Shown here: positions 32,220 to 43,455 of the stretch, in pieces
Layout: each line of letters begins with the position of its first letter
Position numbering within the stretch: position 1 is the first letter of the stretch
Assembly (NCBI RefSeq): GCF_963576675.1
Contig: NC_088913.1
Coordinates: forward strand, 26,243,001 to 26,307,000
Length of the DNA: 64,000 nucleotides
Direction of reading: 5' to 3'
From: Euphorbia lathyris
Taxonomy: Eukaryota; Streptophyta; Magnoliopsida; Malpighiales; Euphorbiaceae
The notes under the pieces: model-generated
What the model was told of the DNA's origin: nothing
Database searches by the model: none
The model's input: the letters and a program-made list of their open reading frames with translations, nothing else
Program-made: the position numbers and the translations under genes

Positions 32220-33465
32220 AACTATAACATTAAACAAATGAATCAAATGGGCCTAAGATTCAATTTGGTTCACATGTTTGATGTTGATATTAGCTGTTGT
32301 TTATTGTTACTGATAGGTAGTAGATATTAATTGATTTGTTTCAAAATTTCAAAATATTTATGTTAACACGAAAAAATGTAAACAATTCCAAATAATACTA
32401 TCCTATTCCCTTTTAGAGGAGCATTGGAGAAGCATACAAAGAATAAAAATATTTTTTATCAGAAAAAGACAACAATAGTAATTTTGTAATTGAAAATAAT
32501 GGATAAGATAGCATCGTCAGCTCTAACTTCGTAAAACATTAAATTATATTATCATTACTGATTTTATTGTCAAAATTGATAGAAACTCCCGAACTTAATT
32601 TGCTGGCAATGACGATGGTATTAGGTGGCAATCAAACGAGATTCCTTTTTTTTTGTTTATCTGTTCTATCTTTTTTTTCCTTTCAAAATATTTTCCAATT
32701 GCAGCTTCCAGATTAAAAAAGGGATAAATATAAAATTTAATTCTAACGTTTTTTTAGTGAAGTGTGATTTAGTCTTATTGTAATTATCTGGTTCGGAATG
32801 AATATCACTTAGGTAGAAGATTTGAGCAAGGAGCGAAACTAAGGGACGACGACAGGGACACGAATGAATTGAATCCAATATATACATACATGTTTTAAAA
32901 CCGTGAGGTCCAATGAGTTAGATTTGGACTAGACTGGACAATATCTACATGATATTGGTCAGAATGTTACACTTGGTGTATAAAATTGTCCAAATTTAAC
33001 CATAACTTTTCAAAGGAATATCAATTTTAGCTCTATGTTATTGAAAATTTGTAAAAACTTATTTGACTGTTATTTAAATGTCACGTCAAACATTCAAAAC
33101 AAGTTTATCGATAAATTGAACTAATTTCATATATTTTTTTATCGGTTATTTATAACTATATTAATAATAAAAATCTCTACTTTATTAACAATCCCAATAA
33201 AAAATAAAACTGGGTTCACTTCTAAGATGTTTGGGTTTTTTTTTTTTTTTGCTTTAGTTTTCTTAGCGGTATTTAGTAGTTATACTCCAAATAGTGAGAA
33301 AATATAACTTATTAATCTGAAAACTTCTGAAGGATTATATAAAACCATCTTAAAATATTTTGTAGAAAAACCTAGTTCTTATCTCCACAAGGAATTCCAA
33401 CATCAAATTGTTTCTAATTTATGGAGGAATAAATAAATTTTAAAATGAGAAATATATTAAATTTT
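32220..33465. other. AT-rich spacer, no gene or bounded repeat seen
   Basis: No coding frame of note. A T-run lies at 33236-33250. No repeat unit could be delimited. Confidence 0.5.
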
Positions 33466-33482
33466 ATTTATATATCAATGTT

Positions 33483-35212
33483 TTTTTTTTTTTTGGTAAG
33501 AAGGGAAGAAAAAAAACAAACAAACAAAAACCTAACCCGGGATCAGTCTAGGAAGACTGACCCCAATCCTATCCTCAAGAAGAGAAGGTAACAGAAAAGA
33601 AGGAGGAACGGAAAGGGTAGAAACACCTAACATCCCCCCATGCCCAGCAGCTGCCAAGCGATCCGCCACGCGGTTTTGCTCCCTATAAATATGGGAGAAG
33701 GTAAGAGAATCGAAGGCAGGACGAAGCCTCAAGATGGCTTTAATGAGATTCTGACTCTTAAGACAAACAGCCTGTCTATCCGAAATCCTGTTGATAGCCT
33801 CCAAATTGTCAGACTCCACCGAAAGTCTTTTAACACCCATGCGAATGGCGAGTTTAATGCCAGACAAGATCCCCCAGAGCTCTGCAGTAAAGGAGGAGCC
33901 CGTACCTAAGTTATGGGTAAACCCAGCCAGCCAGGCGCCACCAGCATCCCGAAGAACTCCACCAGCAGCAATTCTGCCATTACTAAGGCAGGAGCCATCC
34001 GTATTCAACTTGACAACCCCTTCCCTGGGCTTCCTCCAACCAACTAACTGGACCTCTTTAACCGGGGAGGGGTGAACCAGGGGCTCTCCTTCAAAACTCT
34101 TTGTAATAACAGAGAGTTTTTTCGAGAAGTAAAACCGGAGGTCAGGAATAAAGACAGTCTTCTCAGCAAATAACTCTTCATTCCTCCATTTCCACATTTG
34201 GTGACAAATAATAGCGAAGAGAATAGCCCCGTGCTCCATACTGGCCAACAAATTCCCATTAACGCCTTCAGAGAACCAGTCAATATCAGAGAACCCCATA
34301 AAGGAAGGAAGGATGTGGTGAGGAAGGACCCCTTCCCAAACCTTTCTACTATTCGGGCAATCCCTCAAAGCATGGCACAAGGTTTCCACATGGCCGCTGC
34401 ATCTGCTACAGGCACCAGATACAGCCAAGTGCCTTCTGTGTCTATCTGCATTCGTGAGGAGCCTGTCTTTGACTCCCAGCCATAGGAAACTCCTAATGCG
34501 GTAGGGGACTTTGAGGGCCCAAATGGACTTCCAAATTTCCAAAGGAGGATTAGCCCTATTAGGGGTAAAAGCTTCATAGGCCGATTTGCAAGAATAAGAA
34601 CCATTATTAGTCAAGGCCCAGCAGTGTCTGTCCTTATCCTCCTCCTGATTACTAATCTTCACACCTCTAATATTAAGGAGGGTCTCCAGGCTAAGAAAGG
34701 AGTCGAACTTAGACCAGATCCAGTCTCCCTCCGAGTCCACCACATCAGCAATTCTCCAGGAGAGGAGATCATTCGGCGGAGGGGCGATGCACACCTCAAT
34801 CAACGGTTTGTCACCAATCCAGGTGTCATACCAGAAACTAATAGATCTCCCATTACCCACCTCCAAGCCAATCCCCGTACAGAACTCAGCAAAAACAGCA
34901 CTAAGCCCTTTCCAGAGGAAGGAACAGCTGACAACCCTCTCCTTCGGGCCACCAAAGATTCTATCTTTCCTATACTTGCCGCACAGAAGACGAACCCAAA
35001 GGGAGGAGGGGGATTGCCACATTCTCCAAAGAAGCTTCATTAACAGGACTTTATTATTGTCCTTAGCTTGCCTTATACCAAGACCCCCCCTGCTCTTAGG
35101 CTGGCAGGCTTCCTTCCAAGGGACCAGGTGAATCTTCCTCCCATCCCCAGACTCTCCCCACAGAAAACGCCGATTAATTTTATCAAGGTCGTTGAGGACC
35201 GGCTCAGGGAGC
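33483..35212 (-). mobile_element. 5'-truncated L1-type LINE with one open 560-codon frame
   Basis: Flanked by a perfect 17-bp duplication ATTTATATATCAATGTT (33466-33482, 35213-35229), with a T-run (tail) at its left end. The minus frame runs uninterrupted from the 5' break to TAG near 33532. It carries the post-RT region (FLWGESGDGRKIHLVPW), zf-RVT (CSRCSGHVETLCHALRDC) and RNase H (LNTDGSCLSNGRIAAGGV, ELWGILSGIKLA, REQNRVADRLAA). The intact frame and perfect duplication mark it as young. It lacks the endonuclease and RT core, so it cannot mobilise itself. Confidence 0.95.
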
Positions 35213-35442
35213 ATTTATATATCAATGTTAATTTAGAAAAATAATAATATAAACATTTATATTAGTTATTATTTTGAATTTTTGTAAAATTTTCGATGTT
35301 AATTTTATTGATAAATCATATATTTATATTAATTGTTTTACAATAACTTTTTATAAATTTACAAGACACTAGCTATTCCTTTTATAGATATTTTTTAATT
35401 TTTTTTTAATAATACATAACGCATGTACATTAATGGCTTTCT

Positions 35443-36200
35443 TTTTTGGTAGAAAAGGAAAAGAAAAACGAACAACAAAAACTACCCAGGAATTAGCCTA
35501 GGGAAGCTAACCCCAATCCTATCTTTTAAGAGAAGAGGAGAGATGAAACTAGGGGAAACAGGAAGGGTAGTAACGCCTAACGTCCCTTCATGGCCCGCCG
35601 CCGCCAAGCGATCAGCAACACGATTCTGCTCTCTAAAAATGTGTCTGAACTCTACGAACTCAAAGGAGGAGCAAAACCTTTTAATAGCTTTGATGAGGTT
35701 GCGACTGTTAAGACCCATAGAATGATTCTCAGAAATCATTTTGATTGCTTCCAAATTATCAGACTCCACAGAGAGCCTCTTAACACCCAGCCTTTTAGCA
35801 AGATTGATTCCAGTAAGAATAACCCAGAGCTCCGCAGAAAAGGAAGAACCCAACCCTAAATTCTGGGAGAACCCAGAAAGCCAGGCGCCCCCTGCATCTC
35901 TAAGCACACCTCCAGCCGCAATCTTACCGTTACTGAGGCAGGAACCATCAGTATTCAGCTTCACAACCCCCTCTCTTGGCCTGCTCCATCCCACGAAATG
36001 GACATCACAACACTGAGAGGCTCTGGCAAGGGACTCTCCTTTGAAACTATCGATAATAGAGAAAAGTTTTTTCGAGAAGAAATCAGCTAAGTTTGTCATA
36101 AAAACAGTTTTATCTCCAAAAATCTCATCGTTTCTCTATTTCCAAACTTGGTGACAGATAATAGCAAAGAAAATGTCATCATACTCCATGTATGGAAGCA
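35443..36200 (-). mobile_element. 5'-truncated L1-type LINE, 758 bp, same family
   Basis: Flanked by a perfect 16-bp duplication ACATTAATGGCTTTCT (35427-35442, 36201-36216). It encodes only RNase H (LNTDGSCLSNGKIAAGGV, REQNRVADRLAAAGHEG) in one open frame of 205 codons down to 35482. Very similar to the element at 33483-35212, including the C-terminal FPRLIPG. Confidence 0.95.
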
Positions 36201-36216
36201 ACATTAATGGCTTTCT

Positions 36217-36640
36217 AGTATTATTTAAGTTGCCTTTTTATTTTGTGAGTAGATATAAATTTATTTATTGATGCAATTAATTTAAGGATAATAAAAAAAA
36301 TTAGGTAAAATTAAATACGTTTCTTAATTATTGTATATTCACTTTAAAAGATATCCTATTCCATTTTATAAGTCATTCTAGCAAGTTGTTTTTTTTTTCT
36401 AAATATAAATCGTTTTAGTTTTCTAAGAATTTAGGCATAAATTTTTCTTTTTATCTTAGATTATATGTTTGTGAACATTCTAATGCTTATTCTTTAACCA
36501 TTTATACGCGGAAATTTTTTTTAGTAATCAATATAAATTTATTAATTAAAGTTTATATTAACTGTCTTTTTTAATTTAAGTAAAATACTATTTAGAAAAG
36601 TTAAATTGCTGAGGTGACGCGTTGACTTCGGATTGACCTG
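36217..36640. other. AT-rich spacer, nothing recognised
   Basis: No coding signal or repeat seen. Confidence 0.45.
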
Positions 36641-36943
36641 TCATAATTATTGATGAAGGCTACGATCAGGTAGTTCTGGAATCGGATTCACTAACGGTTG
36701 CCAATGATAGTGAGTTCGGTGACATTATACAACATTGCAAATCTCTTCTTAACCTTAATAACGGTTTCTCGGTCCATTTTGACAGGAGATTAGCTAACGG
36801 TTTAGCTGACGCTTTTATCCGGTTATCCCGTTTACATACTATTTCTTTTATTTATGATGTTATTTCGGATGTTATTCCCCTAGTCTGTTGACTCCTTGCC
36901 CGATTGTGGCTCATTAATGCATTTTCATTTCAAAAAAAAAAAA
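36640..36943 (+). pseudogene. L1-type LINE RNase H 3' fragment
   Basis: The plus frame reads YDQVVLESDSLTVAN ... SLLNLNNGFSVHFDRRLANGLADAFIRLSR ... VIPLVC stop, matching the C-terminal half of a plant LINE RNase H. It ends in a 12-base A-run at about 36932-36943. A family different from the two minus-strand copies nearby. No clear target duplication was found. Confidence 0.75.
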
Positions 36944-36976
36944 TCTTCAAAACGTTTTAATGTATAAATAGGACTA

Positions 36977-37141
36977 CAGCCCCGATCACATGGACCCTAA
37001 GGTCCATGGTCATTAACCATTGGATCTGACTCTCTATGATCCAATGGTTTATAAAAAAAAGTAGATTTATTCGAAAAAGTCACTTTACTCTTTTTATTTT
37101 TTTTAAAGACAAAATAAACTAAATTCCCTAAATTAAAGGAA
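36977..37141 (+). repeat. Left TIR of the MULE
   Basis: Pairs with the right TIR over about 165 bp. It contains the internal near-palindrome GGACCCTAAGGTCC, the sequence CATTGGATCTGACTCTC and an AT-rich tail. Confidence 0.93.
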
Positions 37142-37381
37142 TAATATGCTTAGGAAGAGAGATCCAGATTGGGATCGATCGAGAAGAGAAAAGTGTAACG
37201 AAGAGAGACACAATCACCACCACAATAAGATTTTTCCTGAAAGTAAGCTAATTGAAGAATTGTGGATTCTTGCATTGTGATTTCAAGTTCCGGAGAATTT
37301 CAGAGAGAAGAGAGAGATCTTAGAGAGAGAAAACTACGATGAGAAACATTATTTTCTGGAATTAGTTAATTGAAGAATTTC

Positions 37382-37567
37382 ATGCACAATCCTTATGATT
37401 GGCGGCCGGAAGTTTGGCCATCTCCGCACCGAGGTCGATTTAGGGGATTTCTGGACATTCTCGATTTGAATGATCTTGGATTAAAGATAGATCAAAACTT
37501 GAAGGAGGTTAATAATTCTCAAGCCGGAGCCGTTTTTGTTGAGGTGGCTGGAGGCGGTGCTCAATAG
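37382..37567 (+). CDS. Small ORF inside MULE, convergent to transposase (unknown)
   Basis: ATG at 37382 opens 61 codons (MHNPYDWRPEVWPSPHRGRF to GGGAQ stop). It lies just inside the left TIR, after a purine-rich leader-like stretch (37290-37340, GAGAGA repeats). Base composition is far less AT-rich than the downstream 1.9 kb. It could be an accessory MULE gene, or the first exon of a captured host fragment: candidate donors exist near its end. I recognise no domain. Confidence 0.4.
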   Translation: MHNPYDWRPEVWPSPHRGRFRGFLDILDLNDLGLKIDQNLKEVNNSQAGAVFVEVAGGGAQ

Positions 37568-39551
37568 ATGGTTTGTTTGGATAAATTTAATTTCCTGTTT
37601 GTGTGTTCTATTTTAGCCAATATGAAAAAGAAATGCAAATAGGTCCCTATTCTGTTCTTTTGAATAAAACTTGTGTTTTCTGTAGACAATGGTATTATCA
37701 TATATCCGCTGTTGCAAATTTGAATTCCTTGAAAAATTACATTATTTAGTCCCAAACTGGTCTTCCTTTACACAAATGCTCTAATCATATCATATATTGT
37801 GCTTGAGTTGATCTTTGTTACTCTTTTCTCTGTTTGAAATACTCACTCATGGCCTCGAAGTTCAAGAACATATCCATCTTAGAAAAACTTTTCATGTGAA
37901 TGGGAGCCACAAAGTCTTGATATGGTGTTTCAATTTTGACATATTGATATTCAATTATTTGCTAAGTCTAAAGATATATATATTGTTGAGAAACATATAA
38001 GATTTTCTTGTTGAAAATGTTTCCAGAAATGTCAAAACTATGCTAGCCATTATATTATATTTATTCTATGTAGTTATTCTTTGTGGTTATTCTTTGTCAA
38101 AACCTCATCAAAATTGTACTTATGAGTTTTTTTTTTGTTTTCTATTTCTACCTCTCTAGCCTTTCCTTCCTATAGACAAATATCGGTTAAATCAGTACTG
38201 CAAATTGCTTCTGATCTTCATGCTCATTGATAGTCATTGCCACTTCTGAAAACAAGAACATCAATGCCAAATTGGTGAGCTTATGATTGTTTTCATGTTT
38301 TGATTATGCTTGTAGCTTGTATACTGTGTGATGGTAATTTATTCTTCTGGTCTATGGTGAAAGAAAGCATGAAATTGTAACTGAATGTGGTTGGACTAGT
38401 GATAGATAAGATAGTAGATAGAAGAAGGTCGCCCATAAAACGCGGGTCGCCGGGAGATAGATAGGTAGGTAGCAATTGATGGGACGAATAATAATAAGAG
38501 GAAGATATGGGGGGAAATAAAATAGTGAAAAATCTAAATAGATGTATATGTCTATTTTGATATGAATAAATCTAATAGGAAATGATTTGGCTCTAATTAT
38601 ATTATTATGGAAACAGGCAGGCAGAGGTAGTATTGTATGCCTGAAATGCATTAGTGACAATAATGGAGATATGCACAGACTCATACTCAGACTCAGAGTC
38701 GGGCTCAGACTGGTTCAGAATCAATTCAGAATGCTTGCAAGGGAACAATAATAGCCATTGCTTATGCACTTCAGATTTATGGTATCTGCATCATGTTTTC
38801 ACTCTAGCTGACTAGATTAACCACACTCCTCTTTCCAATTTTGAGGCTTTTTTTCTCTTTCTTTTTAATTTGAATCTGAATTTTTGATGTGAGATTGGGG
38901 AAAATGCTAGAATGGAGTCTGTCCATGATGCAAGAAAATACTGCAAAATCTTTCTTTGTTTTTCATGATGCTCTGGTCATATATGATCCTTCATATGGTA
39001 TTGTCCATGATAGTTTATATGTAATGTACATACTTCATAATGCTTTGGTTATGTCGTTCTCTGATAAATATTTGGCTGTGTCATGTTATGCAAAAAGGTC
39101 TTCTTACTAATTAAAATTCAAATAACTGTGTGGCTTGCTCCTTTGATTGATTCAAATTATGATGCTTTATGCTGTGTCCCAAAACCTGAATATATTTTTC
39201 AAAACTTCTATGTTTCAAAAGTTACTAGACTTGCACTTTTGAGGAATGAATACTTATTCATTAGAAATGTCACCAATGTCTATTCTAGCTTGTCTCTTAG
39301 AACAACTTTTGGACTTAAAATGCTTTATTTTTTCAATGGGTTTTCAGTTGATTTAAAGGTTAGTTAGTTGGTAAAATGACTGGCTTCAATTAAATGGTAA
39401 CATTGAATTAAATGTATAATCATTATTTCAAGATGCAAATTTTGTACTTTTACATTATCTCCATGAGAAAATACACTAATAGGTCCTTTTACATCATCTC
39501 TTCAATTGAAAAAATGTCCTATAATAAAAAAAATCAAAATTTTGGCTCATG
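37568..39551. other. MULE interior without recognisable gene
   Basis: AT-rich sequence. 38640-38760 has a short less AT-rich open patch after caggcaggcag that could be a second exon of the 37382 ORF. Nothing else can be supported. Confidence 0.35.
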
Positions 39552-41856
39552 TCATTGGTTAACAGCCTCATCTTCAATAAAATTTCCTCCATGATTATGT
39601 TCGGCAAATGAATTGTTCACTTCAGTTTCTACAACATTTGACCTAGCAAATATAGTATAAATCAAGTAAGCTTACCAAGTTAATAAAAAAGGTAATACAT
39701 ATAATAAAAAAGGGAATACATACGCACCTAACCGATGTGCTTGATTTTTTAGTATGTTTAGTACTTCGACATATAGAACAGTGTTTAACTTTTCCCTTCC
39801 TATCTCTCCATGAGATTAGTCGTTTTCCACTCCCTTTAGTCTTCACTTGAAAAGGATCCAGATAACGGTTTTCTTGTGAAGTTCCAGCTATGAAGCTTTT
39901 TACAGCAGATTGTTTAGTAGAAAGATTTAATTCCTTAACTTGCTCCAATAACCTTTCAAATGATTTTTTTACCAACTCAGTACCTTCAATTGAAATAGCA
40001 GCCTCGTCAATTAAGCTAGAAGCAAGTTTGAACATAGTGTTATGTCTTACTATCAATGAACTATCTCCACCATCCTGGCCTTGACATATTTCTTTATGAA
40101 CTCTTGAAAACCTTGTCCATCTTCTCAAAATATACTCTTTTGGCAACTTCATAATCTGTTTCACTCGTAAAAAAGCCAAAATATGTCTGCAAGGGATACC
40201 TTCAAACTCAAACATTCTACAACTACAAGTCACTATGTTTGACACTTTATCATGTACAAGTATTCGCATTCTAAGGTTGTTATTGTACACACTTTTCGTA
40301 TTGTAAACACCACGAACATCATCCTCGTGTACATCATCAACATAATAGCCATTACTATCATGAAGTTGCACTTGAAAATACCCAAAATATTTTTTAGTGT
40401 ACAAATTAGCCATTTGGACCTCCATTAGCATCCCTAGCCTTAGAACAGGTGTCTCATTCAAATCTTTATGGTCTTGAACCAATTCTTCATGCCTCTGATG
40501 AGCAAGTGCCCTATTAAAACGTGTGATAAAATCCATCAAACTATTTTCTTTACTACAGTAACGCTTAAAGAACGCATGTTCAGATTCAACCCTTTGACTG
40601 CTTGACATCCCTGCTGAAAAATACTTCTTAACATATGCAGGAATCCACTTTTCTCGCAACTTGTACATTTTTTCCAACCATTCATTATCTGTTTGTTCAC
40701 TTTTTTCCAATTCTTCAAACCATCTTTTATCAAATTCTTCTTCACATTCTGAATCCCATATGCACTTCTTAAAGAACTCATAGTAGTTTTTCATAAAAAC
40801 AATACTAGTTTTCTCAGGAAATTTCTTCAGAATATGCCATATACAATACCTATGAAATGTGGTTGGCAAAACTTGAGCAATTGCCTTTGACATTGCTTGA
40901 TCTTGGTCAGTGATAATAACATGCGGGGGACCATTAGGCATTGCCTGAAGCCAAGTGTTCAACAACCATACAAATGATTCAAAAGTCTCATCACTTAGAA
41001 ATGCACACCCAAAACCCGTTGTCTGTCCATGGTGGTTCACGCCTACAAAAGGGGCAAAAATCATCTTGTAACGATTGGTGTTGTATGTCGTATCAAATAC
41101 AACCACATCACCAAAATTTGAATATGCTTTTCTTGCAATTGAATCGATCCAGAAACATCTCACAAGCCTTTGATCTTCATCAGTGTCAAATTCAAAAAAG
41201 AAATCGGGATCCTTCTCTTGCTCAGCTTTGAAGTGCTCATACAAAATGTTTACATCATGTCCCTTTACTTTTTCTCTCTCATCTCGGACCGCATTCCTTA
41301 AATCCCTTTCAATACAACCGACAGTTTCATGTCCACCAGCTTGTGATTCAAATAATCCAAATTGTTGGTATAATGGAATGTCCACCTTTTTGAGGTCTTG
41401 TATAAGATTCTTTTTAGCTTCTGTAATTTTACGATGTGATGATAATATGTGAACTCTGCTTGGTGTTGTAGGTGGATGATTGTGTTCTTCTATGAAAGTC
41501 TTGACAATATAAGAACTTCCATCACGACTTACGGTTAATTTTGCATTGCACCCTGTTCGAATATTCTTACGATCTCTTTCTTCAATTTCATTATTGTTTC
41601 TCCATGTCTCATTAGTTTCCCCTTCCTTAAAACATACATATTTTTTCCAAGTAACTATTCCATTTTTTTTATTTTCCTTACTTTTTCTGACGCTAAATCC
41701 AGCATTACGTGCATAGTCATTGTAAAATTTGTACACAACATCTAATGAATCAAATTGTTGATCAATTTTTGGTTTCATATCATCTTCAACATCGGGGATA
41801 AATGTCTTATTATTATCTTCTTGGAATAAAATCAATTTCTCGGATATGATTTCCAT
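39552..41856 (-). CDS. MULE transposase, FAR1/FHY3 type
   Basis: The first ATG is at 41856. Proposed exons are 41856-39728 and 39642-39552, removing an 85-nt intron (donor AG|GTGCGTATG, acceptor TTTGCTAG). If unspliced the frame stops at 39643 with a hydrophobic tail. Total about 740 residues. Domains: FAR1 zinc DNA-binding domain (about 35-125: FYNDYARNAGFSVRKSK ... GCNAKL ... EEHNHPP), MULE DDE domain (about 230-340: VVVFDTTYNTNRYKMIFAPF, FAFLS-type loop, HVIITDQDQAM), and a SWIM zinc finger at about 555 (CSCRMFEFEGIPCRHIL). No internal stop, so it looks intact. It is transcribed inward from the right TIR. The same family gave rise to FHY3/FAR1 transcription factors. Its location inside matched TIRs makes it a transposase, not a domesticated gene. 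Confidence 0.9.
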
Positions 41857-42970
41857 TGAAGTAAAACAGACGGAGAACTGAAGCTGAAGCCGAAACAATG
41901 CGATTAAACGATAAAAAAAAAGAGCTCTGATTTATCGAAGTGGTGGATACTGTTTATCTGGTACAAAAAATATAATAAATTAAATAAAAATAGATAATAT
42001 CAAATGCTGTAGTAGTTAAGAGAGTCAGCATTACTTGAAGTATCAGAACTAATTTTCTCAGGTGAAAATTAAAAGTTCATGTTCTCTTTTTACTGTATTT
42101 ATTGATTGAATCTCATGTTAAAAAATTAGATCTGAACAAATAAGAAGCCACACACAATAACCATTTAATCTTTACTAATAATAGAATGCCCAAAATCAAG
42201 GAAGGATTTGTATATAGGTGCAGCATAAAGCAATTTTCAACAATTATAGCCATCATTATCTTTTATGCAACTATTACTAATTAATTTGCTTCATCAGCCA
42301 CTGAGTTCTTCATTAAGTAATTACATTCATGTCATACTGCTACACATTAATTCCACTTCCCCTTTTTCTATATCTATCTTTTTTTTTAATTGTTTAAGCT
42401 CACAATCATAACTCATAGGCCTGCTTCATTAATTCACTGCGTAGTTAAACACAATTTTGGAAAAATTCAGTTTATTACGTAAAAGACACACATTGTTTGG
42501 TTGGCTTATCTATGATCCCAACTCCACACTGTGATAAACAAGTAAAGCAACAACAAATACGGCATAGAGCATCAAACCATCAAACCAGATATGCCCAAAT
42601 ATCGAGTTCCTATTCGAACTGCTAGAATCAACTAATGTGCAGATCAAGAAGAATTTACCAAGCTATTAGAAATTGGCGGTGACCGGAGGTGGACCAGAAT
42701 TTGTTTCCTTCCGCAATGAATGGTCGTGACTCAAACAACAAGTTTCTATCTAGAATCTGCTTCCTTCTGCAAAGATAGTGACCTGAATCTGCTTCTGTCC
42801 ACAACGAAATGGGGATTCAAACACTAAATTTTGAAGGGCAATAACAAAGAAGACATGAGACTGTATTTTATTAACCTATGTTCTCGTTCCAGTCGAACAA
42901 GGAAGACGACTCCCTCTTGCGTTTCTCTCTCCTAGTTAGTTATTAATTGAGTTTACGTTTTCCATCAGGT

Positions 42971-43135
42971 TTCCCTTTAATTTAGGGGATTTTAGTTTAT
43001 TTTGTCTTAAAAAAATAAAAAGAGTAAAGTGACTTTTTCGAATAAATCTACTTTTTTTTATAAACCATTGGATCATAGAGAGTCAGATCCAATGGTTAAT
43101 GACCATGGACCTTAGGGTCCATGTGATCGGGACTG
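42971..43135 (-). repeat. Right TIR of the MULE
   Basis: Reverse complement of the left TIR with few differences. It ends 320 bp before the ATG of MMSDH copy 2. Confidence 0.93.
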
Positions 43136-43145
43136 AATAGGACTA

Positions 43146-43455
43146 TATGCAAGTAAAAAGTGTTTTCTAATATATAAATTAAAGTTCACTTGGTTAAAGT
43201 TGCCGGGACATCGGTGACTTGTACTTGTACATGGCAAGGATAAATAATAAATTTTGGATTAAGAATTTTTTTTCATAATATTGCTGCAGAATTTCTAATT
43301 TTTAAGAAATGGAGTTTCGTTTTGTAAAGAAATAAAAAACCGTTCACTCTCTTCGAAAGTCACTGATAGTACTAATTGTCGCTATTCTTCCTTCTCTTTC
43401 TCTGTTGGAACTTGAAAGAGCGCCATCAATCAGTGAACGAAGGAAGAACTAAGAG
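43146..43455 (+). promoter_or_regulatory. Remaining proximal upstream region of MMSDH copy 2
   Basis: Only 310 bp separate the MULE target duplication from the ATG. The stretch is AT-rich up to 43330, then CT/GA-rich leader-like. No convincing TATA box. Distal promoter elements now lie beyond the 6.2 kb MULE. Confidence 0.45.

Larger units (their letters stand above)
36977..43135. mobile_element. Mutator-like element (FAR1-type MULE), 6159 bp
   Basis: Both ends carry an inverted repeat of about 165 bp (36977-37141 and about 42971-43135). It starts CAGCCCCGATCACATGGACC on the left and CAGTCCCGATCACATGGACC on the right, with only a few differences. A perfect 10-bp duplication AATAGGACTA (36967-36976, 43136-43145) flanks it, as expected for Mutator (9-11 bp). 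Inside are a transposase gene on the minus strand (39552-41856) and a small convergent plus-strand ORF (37382-37567), recalling the mudrA/mudrB layout of MuDR. Perfect duplication and near-identical TIRs suggest recent movement. Confidence 0.96.

Noticed and set aside
33640..35131. Several plus-strand frames over the LINE
   Set aside because: Antisense to the intact RNase H/zf-RVT frame. No family match.
39643..41898. Longer transposase start at 41898
   Set aside because: The extra 14 residues begin at a TTG. The first ATG is at 41856.
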